Source of the DNA: Sediminicola sp037203765
GTDB lineage: Bacteria; Bacteroidota; Bacteroidia; Flavobacteriales; Flavobacteriaceae
DNA length: 64,000 nucleotides
Direction of reading: 5' to 3'
Assembly: GCF_037203765.1 (NCBI RefSeq)
Contig: NZ_JBBCAS010000008.1
Span: 124,001 to 188,000 of the forward strand
Shown: positions 42,990 through 51,216 of the stretch, piece after piece
Position numbering within the stretch: position 1 is the stretch's first letter
How the letters are laid out: each line of letters begins with the position of its first letter
Notes under the pieces: model-generated
Told to the model about the DNA's origin: nothing
The model's input: only the letters and a program-made list of their open reading frames with translations
Database searches by the model: none
Program-made: the position numbers and the translations under genes

Positions 42990-44249
42990 ATGAAAAAGTA
43001 CTTTAAATATTGTGTTCTAATACTGGTCTGTTCCGCCTTTACTACGATGACGTATTATCCTATTGATGGGTACGAAATGACAGGAATCAAAAGGTTAAAA
43101 AGATTGGAACTTATTAAAAGTGGGGAATTAAAGGACAATACTACCCTACCTCCAGGTGCATTGAAATCATACTCTGAAATAGAACTCAACTTACTTTCAC
43201 GAAGCAAGGACAGCGTTGAGGCACTATTGGTAACCGATGCCAATTTCCAAAAAGAGATCAGTGGCTTGTTCAGGGGATTGGACAAAAGTTATTCCCTGAC
43301 CGTGTTGGACATTTCGGACCCGGACAACATACGCTATGCAGAAAGGAACGAAACTTCCGGTTATCAGCCGGGAAGTGTGGGTAAAATAGCCGTTTTAAAT
43401 GGCCTTTTCACCCAGCTGGCCAAAATTTATCCCGATTCTTGGGAAAAACGAACAGCACTATTAAGGGATAAATCCGTCAAAGCCGGTGTTTGGGGGTTGA
43501 CAGATGAACATACCATCCCCATCTACAATATTGAAACCAAAAAACTGGTAAAAAGACAGGTAATAGCCAGTGATGTTTTCACGCTATACGAATGGGCAGA
43601 CCACATGATGTCCGTCAGCAACAATGGGGCAGCCAGTATTCTTTGGAGAGAGGTCCTATTGATGGCCGCATTTGGTCAGGATTATCCGGAACTCACCCAA
43701 GAACAGGCAGATGCCTATTTTAAGACAACCCCTAGAAAAGAACTAACGGATCTTGGGAACGATGTAGTAAACCTTCCCTTACGAACCTTGGGAATCACCA
43801 CCGATGAATGGCGTTTGGGGAGTTTCTTCACCAAAGGGGCAAATACATATGTGGGTGATAAAGGAGGTAGTATTGGGACTCCCATTGGACTAATGAAATT
43901 TTTGGTTCAACTGGAACAGGGCAATGTGGTGGACAAAGAATCGAGTTTGGAAATGAAACGATTGATGTATATGACGGACCGTCGCATACGATATGCCCAA
44001 TCCCCCGTGCTGAAGGAAGCAGCGGTTTATTTTAAATCTGGAAGTTTGTATAAATGTGACCGGACCAAAGGGGAAGCATGTGGCAAGTACATGGGAAATG
44101 TAAGCAACTTTATGAATTCTGTGGCCATCATAGAACATCCAGACAATTGCCGGTACATGGTAGTGCTGATGACCAATGTTTTACGTAAAAATTCTGCCAC
44201 GGACCATATGATGCTGGCCTCCAGCATTGATAGGATTGTGAGGAAATAA
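42990..44249 (+). CDS. exported beta-lactamase-fold serine hydrolase
   Basis: 419 residues from the Met at 42990, 1 base after the previous stop; the frame from 42966 would overlap it. A hydrophobic export signal (residues 4-22) is followed by a class A beta-lactamase/PBP-like domain: SxxK in YQPGSVGKIAVLNGLF, SxN-like SVSNNGAAS, and KSG in VYFKSGSLYKC. It resembles the second such gene at 47309-48217 (DxxDPxNxxxA before SxxK). It may act on peptidoglycan or a related envelope amide; antibiotic resistance is not implied, since the loop residues of true beta-lactamases are not evident. Confidence 0.85.
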   Translation: MKKYFKYCVLILVCSAFTTMTYYPIDGYEMTGIKRLKRLELIKSGELKDNTTLPPGALKSYSEIELNLLSRSKDSVEALLVTDANFQKEISGLFRGLDKSYSLTVLDISDPDNIRYAERNETSGYQPGSVGKIAVLNGLFTQLAKIYPDSWEKRTALLRDKSVKAGVWGLTDEHTIPIYNIETKKLVKRQVIASDVFTLYEWADHMMSVSNNGAASILWREVLLMAAFGQDYPELTQEQADAYFKTTPRKELTDLGNDVVNLPLRTLGITTDEWRLGSFFTKGANTYVGDKGGSIGTPIGLMKFLVQLEQGNVVDKESSLEMKRLMYMTDRRIRYAQSPVLKEAAVYFKSGSLYKCDRTKGEACGKYMGNVSNFMNSVAIIEHPDNCRYMVVLMTNVLRKNSATDHMMLASSIDRIVRK

Positions 44250-44252
44250 TAA

Positions 44253-47084
44253 TTAGACCTTAAGGCTGCCCAATATTTCGGCAGCCTTAATTCTTATTTT
44301 TTCGTTCCTGTCTTCCAAGGCCATCTCCACTAGTGGAACAAACTTAATGTCGTTGGTCTTTTCTATCAAATAAAGCACAGCCTGCTTCAGTTTCACATCC
44401 TTTCTAACCAAAAGTGCATGATAGCATTCGGATTCACTGAAAACCTTGAGGTTCAGTTTTTTTATCTGTTCTTCGGAGATAGTCTCCATTAGGGTAGATT
44501 CTGCAACAGGAATGAGTTCCTTTTTTAATTGGTTGTCCAAAATATTTTCCAAAAACTCAACAGCATGGACACGCTGTTCCTCCTTACCATTTAAAATGGT
44601 GTTTAAAATGGAGTCGATATCATTGGGAGGATATTTGATCCCCAAAAATCTAAAAATACGTTGCAGCTGCCGATCCAACCGTTGCTCCAATAAATGGATC
44701 AGTCCATTTCTGGCCTCGTTCTCCTCCAAAGATTCCGGACTTTGATCCTTCTTCTTGTATTGTATGACAATTTGGGAATGGATCACAGATAAGGTATTTT
44801 GGTACAAATTGCATTCGTCCAATATTTTATCTACCACAAAGCGATCTTTGATCTGCAGATTGGGATATTTCCATTTCAGTCTTTTGAGGGCCTCTATAGC
44901 CTCAATTTTTATGGAATGCTCCGTATCTTCCGTGATTTTTATCAAGGTATTAATTGCCTTTTGGGAGGCAAATTTTTCTATGACGGGAACGATATAAATG
45001 GCATCTTCCAGATCAATATGCTCATTACGAATGGTATCGACCATGATATCCATGATGGGTTCCCCAAAATTAAACAATGCTTCCGTAGCTACTTTCCTGG
45101 AGTCCTTTTTTGAAAGGTGGGGCACGATGAGGGCTATAAACTCCTGATCTAACGTTTTTGAGGCGCTTTTAATGGCAACATTCAAGAATTCCGTTTCCTC
45201 CCCATGCAACTGTTGCTTTATAATATCGTAATAACGGTCCACCTTGGCATTACCAATTGCCTCTAGGATAGCAAACATTTTATTCCTTTTATGCTCCCGT
45301 GATTCCAATTTTCCGTACTGTTCCAAAGCCATCCCTATTCTATTGGCCAAGCTGAACCGCTCTTGTAATCTCGTATTGTTGCGCAACTCTAGTGAGAGGC
45401 CTATCAAAGATGCATTGGCAATGGTGGCATCGGTACTGTTCAGATATTTATTAAAGAGTTCCAGCGTGTCATTATCGTAATTTTTCAGGAGATACCTAAA
45501 GGCCGCTGTAGTGACATGTTGGTCTTTATCGTGGACCATGGATTCCATTTGAAACGACAGATTTTGCGTTTTAAGAAAATATAGGTTCTCTATGGCCAAT
45601 GCGCGCACCGCCGCCGATTCATGTCCCAACAATCCCTTGATCGCATAAAAAAAACGTTCGTTCTTGACCTCCAGCGTTTTCTGCAGCATATGCAGGATCT
45701 GCCCTTCTTCCCCAGAATGAAAAACCCTGATCACGGTATCTACAATAGAGGTAACGGGAATTTCCTTTCGATCGCTCTTTTCTTTTTTGGTATGCGCTGT
45801 TTCAAGTAAATTTTTAAAGGAAACAATATACTCCCTTCGCAAATGGTATATAAAATATAGCCATACTGAAATAAGGGCAATGATGATCAAACTGATGTAG
45901 GTTGAAGAGATATCCAATCCGTTGATAAAAAATATCAAAATGAACCCTGCCAGCCCCGTGGCAATGCTATCCACCACAACATCTGTAAATGTTTTGGTCT
46001 TCTTTTTGGTTTCAATGGGAATTGGTATGGACAAAAGCTCTGTGGCAGCCTTGTTCACGGATTGTTTTAAACTACCATCCACCACCTTGATAAACACGAT
46101 TACCCATAATTGAGGGATCAATAAGAGGATTGCGGATCCCACAAGGATTCCAGAGGGCAGCCACAACAACGACTTTCCAACTCCAAAAGTACCAACGATC
46201 CGTTGGGTCAAAAATAATTGTACCAAAAGCGATATGACACTTAAGGTGGAGAACCAAAATCCGAAAAATGAAGTCAAATCATCCTGATTGTCAATTAGTC
46301 GGGATGCGTAATCACTGTATTGGTAATCCACCAACTTGGCCACCAGCACACTAATACCTATAACAATCGCTATTAAGCTCAATAGTTTATCTTGACGGAT
46401 CAATTTAAAAGGCGATTCACCTTTGGGGTCTGAACGTTGTGAAACTTGAAATGCGTTTAGCGGGACTACCTCGTTTTTCCAAATATACCTTGTAATGGGC
46501 AAGCAACATATCAATAAAAGTGCTGCAAAAAACAACAAGTTTTCCGAACTGATAAAAGTGGTCAACAAGGAGGTTAGATATCCGCCAAAGATTCCCCCGG
46601 CAATAGCTCCGGCCCCTATAAAGCCAAAAACCCGCTTGGCTTCCCTAACATTATATACCAGGTTGGCAAGAATCCAGAATTGGGAAGCGGTAAGCAAACC
46701 AAAAATAGCAACCCATATATATGGGATATACAGGATAAACCCTTTGCCCAATTGAAAATTAAAGGCAATCCCGAAAATCATCAGGGAAATTACCGATCCG
46801 ATCAATGTCCGTTCAATGACTATATTCAGTGGAAATTTTTCAAGGATCCTGTCATAAAAATAAGAACCTATGATAGCCATGATAGCTGTAAGAACATAAC
46901 CCAATGGGAGGGCGTCCGAAGTAAGTTCTGAAAGAAATAATGAATTGATGGTTGGCTTTACAATGAGTAAAGTGGTGATCAATAAAAAAATATTGAGTTG
47001 TAGTAAGAGTGTTTTATAAAGTTCTTCCTCCTTTATATCAAACACTTTTAGAACATAACCCTTTAAGGTATTTAGAATCAGCAT
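44253..47084 (-). CDS. Npt1/Npt2-type nucleotide-translocase-like membrane protein with HEAT repeats
   Basis: 943 residues. The N-terminal 420 residues hold about 12 membrane helices in an MFS-like array resembling ATP/ADP translocases of plastids and Rickettsia/Chlamydia (Npt/TLC family), with LVYNVREAKRVFGFIGAGAIAGGIFGGYLTS and the later DGSLKQSVNKAATELLSIPIP motif. Residues 450-943 are soluble HEAT-like helical repeats (ESAAVRALAIENLYFL, DQHVTTAAFRYLL, IKIEAIEALKRLKWK, EKIRIKAAEILGSLKV at the end). Transport of nucleotides is inferred from the fold family, not shown. It stands convergent to the dikinase-like pair with 3 bases between, and divergent copies have no nearby partner. Confidence 0.8.
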   Translation of the reverse strand: MLILNTLKGYVLKVFDIKEEELYKTLLLQLNIFLLITTLLIVKPTINSLFLSELTSDALPLGYVLTAIMAIIGSYFYDRILEKFPLNIVIERTLIGSVISLMIFGIAFNFQLGKGFILYIPYIWVAIFGLLTASQFWILANLVYNVREAKRVFGFIGAGAIAGGIFGGYLTSLLTTFISSENLLFFAALLLICCLPITRYIWKNEVVPLNAFQVSQRSDPKGESPFKLIRQDKLLSLIAIVIGISVLVAKLVDYQYSDYASRLIDNQDDLTSFFGFWFSTLSVISLLVQLFLTQRIVGTFGVGKSLLWLPSGILVGSAILLLIPQLWVIVFIKVVDGSLKQSVNKAATELLSIPIPIETKKKTKTFTDVVVDSIATGLAGFILIFFINGLDISSTYISLIIIALISVWLYFIYHLRREYIVSFKNLLETAHTKKEKSDRKEIPVTSIVDTVIRVFHSGEEGQILHMLQKTLEVKNERFFYAIKGLLGHESAAVRALAIENLYFLKTQNLSFQMESMVHDKDQHVTTAAFRYLLKNYDNDTLELFNKYLNSTDATIANASLIGLSLELRNNTRLQERFSLANRIGMALEQYGKLESREHKRNKMFAILEAIGNAKVDRYYDIIKQQLHGEETEFLNVAIKSASKTLDQEFIALIVPHLSKKDSRKVATEALFNFGEPIMDIMVDTIRNEHIDLEDAIYIVPVIEKFASQKAINTLIKITEDTEHSIKIEAIEALKRLKWKYPNLQIKDRFVVDKILDECNLYQNTLSVIHSQIVIQYKKKDQSPESLEENEARNGLIHLLEQRLDRQLQRIFRFLGIKYPPNDIDSILNTILNGKEEQRVHAVEFLENILDNQLKKELIPVAESTLMETISEEQIKKLNLKVFSESECYHALLVRKDVKLKQAVLYLIEKTNDIKFVPLVEMALEDRNEKIRIKAAEILGSLKV
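44260..44290 (+). terminator. terminator of the serine hydrolase gene embedded in the opposite gene
   Basis: An 11-bp perfect stem (TTAAGGCTGCC with GGCAGCCTTAA) is followed by TTCTTATTTTTT on the + strand, 10 bases after the + strand stop codon. The same bases encode the last residues (AAEILGSLK) of the minus-strand Npt-like protein, so the terminator and a coding end share sequence. Confidence 0.65.
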
Positions 47085-47110
47085 GTAGATTGTACTTCTT
47101 TTACTAATTA

Positions 47111-47164
47111 AAGTAACGTGGTAAAGACTACCCCCGAAAAAATGGCATAAGGTCTCCGTTACTT
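47111..47164 (-). promoter_or_regulatory. structured 5' leader of the Npt-like gene
   Basis: The leader RNA can form an 8-bp outer stem (AAGTAACG with CGTTACTT) and an inner 4-bp stem (AGAC with GTCT), starting within a few bases of the predicted transcript start (about 47166). It ends 26 bases before the ATG at 47084. It may stabilise the 5' end or regulate translation. Confidence 0.45.
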
Positions 47165-47171
47165 CAAACCA

Positions 47172-47202
47172 TAAAGGTAGCTAAAGAATATACACTACCA
47201 AA
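47172..47202 (-). promoter_or_regulatory. promoter of the Npt-like gene
   Basis: On the minus strand, TTTG (47202-47199) and TACCTTTA (47179-47172) are 19 bases apart: 7/8 of the -7 consensus and standard spacing. Confidence 0.6.
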
Positions 47203-47308
47203 GGAGTTAAAAAACAAAATGGAGATACTAAATGTAGCCCCATCGGTCTCTCCCAAAAGCGGTTTTAATGTGTTTATGAAATTTAGCTTATCCCAAAAGA
47301 GCGAGTCG

Positions 47309-48217
47309 CTATAACATGGTATTTCGCAGGGCCCTTTCAACAGGTTTTACAAGGTCCCTAATGATCTGCTCGCCTCCTGCATCATCCACAAGGGCTACCA
47401 GGATGTATCTTCTGTTGGGTTCGTTGCCCCATACCAAAATGGAATCTGAATGGTAGGTCCTCCATGAACCGGACTTTCTGAACAGACGGGCCGTTGGCGC
47501 GATCTGATCCAAGGTGTTTACGAACTTATGGTGCAACTCGGGGTTTTCCATGATGGCCAACATTTGTTTGGACCTTTTTTCATTGACCAATTGGCCATTG
47601 GCCAAAAGATAATAATACCTGCAAACTTGTGTAACAGTAGCAGCGTGACTCAAATTTTTAAGCGGCTCCCTATTGGTATCGCCACCTCCGCCATATCGTT
47701 TGCCTACCCAAAGGCCGCCACCCAATTGTTTGTCGTAGAATTCATATTTGGGATCCGTCATAACGGACTCTATTTTTTCATATCCCAGGCGATCTATCAT
47801 TCTGGTTGAGGCCTGATTGTCAGATTTACTGATCATTAAGCGCATATCCCTTTTGATCTCTGCAGTTTCCATAAGCTCTCCTTTATCTATAGCATCCATG
47901 GCAGACAATAAAATGGCTATTTTGGGAAGACTGGCGGCATACATCATATAGTTGCCATTGACCCTTGCAAATTTGGCATTGTTGGGGTCGTTGAGATCCA
48001 CAATCCCTACAGCCATTTTCTTTTGTTCGATCAACCTTTTCCAATGAGGATTGGACATCAGCTGCTTTTCCAAATTGCTTTGTAAACGCGAGCTGAAAAG
48101 ACTTTGAAGGGGTTTAATAGTAGAATTATCCACTTGTAAGGGCAAATCGTTCTGTGCGTATACTCCTGTTACGCATAAGCAAACAATCCATAGAAGTTTC
48201 AAGCTTGTTTTCATCAA
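47309..48217 (-). CDS. exported beta-lactamase-fold serine hydrolase, second copy
   Basis: 302 residues. A signal peptide ends near VYAQ. Class A beta-lactamase-like domain: SxxK in AASLPKIAIL, SDN in SKSDNQAS, and KSG in FRKSGSWRTYHSDSILV. The DPNNAKFARVNG segment matches the equivalent in the hydrolase at 42990-44249, so they are paralogues flanking the Npt-like gene. Likely a peptidoglycan- or amide-acting enzyme of the envelope. A minus-strand box TACATTTG (48249-48242), a full TAnnTTTG match, gives a leader of about 20 bases; no -33 box is evident. Confidence 0.85.
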   Translation of the reverse strand: MMKTSLKLLWIVCLCVTGVYAQNDLPLQVDNSTIKPLQSLFSSRLQSNLEKQLMSNPHWKRLIEQKKMAVGIVDLNDPNNAKFARVNGNYMMYAASLPKIAILLSAMDAIDKGELMETAEIKRDMRLMISKSDNQASTRMIDRLGYEKIESVMTDPKYEFYDKQLGGGLWVGKRYGGGGDTNREPLKNLSHAATVTQVCRYYYLLANGQLVNEKRSKQMLAIMENPELHHKFVNTLDQIAPTARLFRKSGSWRTYHSDSILVWGNEPNRRYILVALVDDAGGEQIIRDLVKPVERALRNTML

Positions 48218-48568
48218 TAATTCTTTCTAAATAAAACGCTACAAATGTATTTAAATTACAATATGATATACTGTTAATTTTCGAGGCCAAAAAAAATTAA
48301 AAACCCCAGCAAAATCAAGGGATTTCAAAAAATCAGCACTTAAAATTGTTAAACTTATATACGATTTCAATCCGAAAAAAGTCTTTTAGAGACAAAAAAA
48401 AATCCAAAAAAGTCGCTTTTAGATCAAAAAATTCTTAGTTATAAGATACAAAAAACCAGTAAGTTATAAAGATATCCCCTATTTTATTTTAAATATTCTC
48501 CAAGTGGTAAGTCTTTCTTGTATTATTCAGGGGCAAAATTTTATTCCGTGATGTAAAATTTATGATAC
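48218..48568. other. AT-rich intergenic region with an imperfect tandem repeat
   Basis: No gene. It holds the hydrolase promoter box (48242-48249) and an imperfect tandem repeat of about 30 bases at 48371-48431. The region lies at the 3' end of the copper operon, but no clear terminator was found for it. Confidence 0.6.
48371..48431. repeat. imperfect tandem repeat, two units of about 30 bp
   Basis: Units begin TCCGAAAAAAGTC and TCCAAAAAAGTCGC and both continue to TTTTAGA-x-CAAAAA. Each can form a short AAAAG/CTTTT hairpin, so it could act as a weak stop after the copper operon. Confidence 0.45.
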
Positions 48569-50326
48569 CTACTGGGCAATCACCTGCTTTACCGCACCGC
48601 AGGTCAACATAGCATCACCATAATAGGGGTTTAGGATTTCCTTTTCCCAACTCAACCAATCAGCACCCTTATTCTTATTGGCCATAGGGCAATTTTGCAC
48701 ATACAAAGTGCTAGGTAGGGCCTTTAAATTAGTAGAAATGGAAATCATTTTGGCCGAAAGGGCTATAAAATGGTTTCTTTGACTTTCAATTTTATTACCG
48801 CTGGAAATGGCATCCAACATTTGCCCGATGGTATCCAAATGATCTATGGTCCTTTGGTCCAACCCGGTTTTTTTGAGCTGTTTTAGCCTTGCCAAGGCAA
48901 TTTTGGACGTACTACGAGCTTTGTCCCCATTTGAAGATACCAGCGCATTTTTTATTTCCATGTAATATTCCAAAATTCCCATGAACTCTTGTTGAAAAGA
49001 TGCTGGCATTTGTATTTCAGTCTGCCCCACTGCCCCTATTGTACTCATCGGCATAGCTGTATGGCCTTCATGACCGGTCATGGTCTTAGCCCCAACTTGA
49101 TTCATCATGGACTTTTTGCCCTTCAATTGGGCCGCAGCATCCACAGTAAAGGTACCATTGACTACAATTTCCACACCGTTTTCCAATCCTTCCAGGACTT
49201 GATAAAAACCATTATTCACATTTCCCAAAGTCACTTCTCGCATTTCAAATATTGGTTGATTCTGATCGCTTTTAATATAAACTACTGATCTCTCCCCTGT
49301 CCATAGTACTGCACTTTCCGGAATTGCAATACCATCGCTTTTTTGGCCGGACTCCATGGCCACCGTGCCCGCCACAAACATTCCTGGTTTTAGCAGACCA
49401 TCCTTATTCTGTATTACGGCCCTTACCTCAACGGTACGCTTATCGGAGTTTAAAATGGGATTTATAAAAGATATTTTAGCTTTGAAATTTGTATTCGGAT
49501 AGGAATTTGGCACAACAGTTATTATCTGGTCCTTATTTAGACTACTTACTTGATTTTCATAAGAATCAAATACCGCCCATACCGAGCTTAAATTTGCCAA
49601 ACTGAACAAAGGGGCACCTTGTTTTATATAATCGCCTTCTTCCACCATTATTTTGGAAACTGTACCGGTAATATTGGCATACACGGGAAAATTTTCATTG
49701 ACCTTGCCCCTAGATTCTATCAGTTCGATTTGCTTATCAGATAGCTTCCATAATTTCAATTTGTTTCTCACAGCCTTGTACAAGGCCGGTTGAGATTCTT
49801 TTAGGTTGGATGCAGTGAGCAGTTCTTGTTGTGCGGATACCAATTCTGGAGAATATATCGCGGCCAATAGCTGCCCCTTTTTTATTTCCTCCCCTTCAAA
49901 ATTAACATATAGCTTTTCTATCCTTCCGCCAAAATAGGCTGCTTGCGTACCGTTGATCTCTTGGTTTTCCTCTATTTTGCCCGAGAGTTTTAACGCTCCA
50001 GATTGCACCTTACCATCACCAACTACCATGGTTTTTATATTGGCAAGGGCCATGGCATTTTCTGTCATTTTAAATTGTCCGATCGACAAACCGTCCGCCC
50101 CGGATTCTGCAGGAATTAGGTCCATGCCGCAAATAGGGCAATCTCCAGGTTCTGGTTGCATAATTTGTGGATGCATGGAACAGGTCCACATTTTTCCGCT
50201 CGCTATCTCCTCACTATGGTCATGTTCCTCAGAATTAAGATTATTGTCATGACCTCCAAAAATAAGGTATCCCGCTAATAGCCCTCCAAGAACTGCCAAC
50301 ACTATATATAAACTATTTTTTTTCAT
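48569..50326 (-). CDS. CusB-type RND efflux adaptor with heavy-metal-binding and DUF3347 domains
   Basis: 585 residues. An N-terminal membrane anchor (about 6-24) is followed by a His-rich stretch (HDNNLNSEEHDHSEE), a heavy-metal-binding (YHYS-type) domain WTCSMHPQIMQPEPGDCPICGMDLI (about 48-73), then the lipoyl/barrel/membrane-proximal adaptor core (AAYFGGRIEKLYVNFEGEEIKKGQLLAAIYSPELVSAQQELL). The C-terminal DUF3347 domain (440-585) ends CPMANKNKGADWLS and NPYYGDAMLTCGAVKQ. It links the CusA pump to the outer-membrane channel for Cu(I)/Ag(I) efflux. It is the last gene of the operon, separated from the pump by four genes. Confidence 0.92.
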   Translation of the reverse strand: MKKNSLYIVLAVLGGLLAGYLIFGGHDNNLNSEEHDHSEEIASGKMWTCSMHPQIMQPEPGDCPICGMDLIPAESGADGLSIGQFKMTENAMALANIKTMVVGDGKVQSGALKLSGKIEENQEINGTQAAYFGGRIEKLYVNFEGEEIKKGQLLAAIYSPELVSAQQELLTASNLKESQPALYKAVRNKLKLWKLSDKQIELIESRGKVNENFPVYANITGTVSKIMVEEGDYIKQGAPLFSLANLSSVWAVFDSYENQVSSLNKDQIITVVPNSYPNTNFKAKISFINPILNSDKRTVEVRAVIQNKDGLLKPGMFVAGTVAMESGQKSDGIAIPESAVLWTGERSVVYIKSDQNQPIFEMREVTLGNVNNGFYQVLEGLENGVEIVVNGTFTVDAAAQLKGKKSMMNQVGAKTMTGHEGHTAMPMSTIGAVGQTEIQMPASFQQEFMGILEYYMEIKNALVSSNGDKARSTSKIALARLKQLKKTGLDQRTIDHLDTIGQMLDAISSGNKIESQRNHFIALSAKMISISTNLKALPSTLYVQNCPMANKNKGADWLSWEKEILNPYYGDAMLTCGAVKQVIAQ

Positions 50327-50422
50327 CGATCTAATTGATTTTAAATATTAGATTCATTTCTTTTAATTCTTATTCTATCCTGACAGCTAGTCTTTTTCAC
50401 TAATCATCACTATCGGATCAAA

Positions 50423-51133
50423 CTACATTTTCTTTTTACCAAACCTGTTCCGTATCGTTGGGGAACTAACATACCACAAGGTAAACCCGCTTAGTACCGT
50501 GACCAACCCCAATAAAGAAAAAGCCCTTAAAATTATGTTGTTGAAGTCGTCCCTACCCTCATAATCCATAGTATGCGTCATCCATAAAAAATCGAACCAA
50601 CGCCAATCCCTATGACGTAAGGTTTTAAAGGAACCATCAGCAATAGAAACATATGCCTTAATATCCTCAGCGGTATCAAAGGAAATAACATATGCCGGTA
50701 GGGGACCGCCTCTATACTCATGATGTTTCCCCGTTGCTGTAATACGCTCCACCTCTTTTACCCTTAATCCAGGGATCATATTTTTTTTGACGACCATCAA
50801 AGCCTCATCTTTTGAAATTTCTTCTTTCAAAACTCCCGTTGTAGCATTGAACATCTGATCTCCGTTTACCAAATAGTACGGAGTCCCACCGATATCTTGC
50901 AAGGAAAGGGATGTGATTTCCAATGGACTTATTATCTCTGATGGACTGATCAAATTGTCAAAGGATGAAAGCGCCATATCTTTTTTTCGGAAATGGTCCC
51001 CATGGATCTCATCAATATCTGTCCAGCTAAAATACATCCCACTTATGGTCCACATTAAAAATTGAATCCCTAGAAAGAGCCCTAAATAACGGTGCACCTT
51101 TCTAAATTTTCTTATGGTCTTTCTTTTTATCAT
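50423..51133 (-). CDS. PepSY-domain membrane protein
   Basis: 236 residues. RKFRKVHRYLGLFLGIQFLMWTISGMYFSWTDIDEIHGDHF is the N-terminal PepSY-associated helix pair with a His-containing loop. A PepSY-like periplasmic part follows (about 95-170), then a second membrane helix near the C-terminus (AFSLLGLVTVLSGFTLWYV). Related membrane proteins in metal clusters are proposed to support reductase or metal-handling steps; no activity is established. It lies 83 bases after the P-type ATPase and 96 bases before the adaptor, same strand. Confidence 0.85.
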   Translation of the reverse strand: MIKRKTIRKFRKVHRYLGLFLGIQFLMWTISGMYFSWTDIDEIHGDHFRKKDMALSSFDNLISPSEIISPLEITSLSLQDIGGTPYYLVNGDQMFNATTGVLKEEISKDEALMVVKKNMIPGLRVKEVERITATGKHHEYRGGPLPAYVISFDTAEDIKAYVSIADGSFKTLRHRDWRWFDFLWMTHTMDYEGRDDFNNIILRAFSLLGLVTVLSGFTLWYVSSPTIRNRFGKKKM

Positions 51134-51216
51134 TACATTTAAAATAGGTTGGTCAAATCTTAGTTATTTTTAATCCTGTTCTACTGTATAATTTAAGCTA
51201 TCAATTATAGTATTGG

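Noticed and set aside
42990..48217. Calling the two hydrolases beta-lactamases (antibiotic resistance)
   Set aside because: SxxK, SxN and KSG are shared by many cell-wall hydrolases; no omega-loop Glu pattern was evident.
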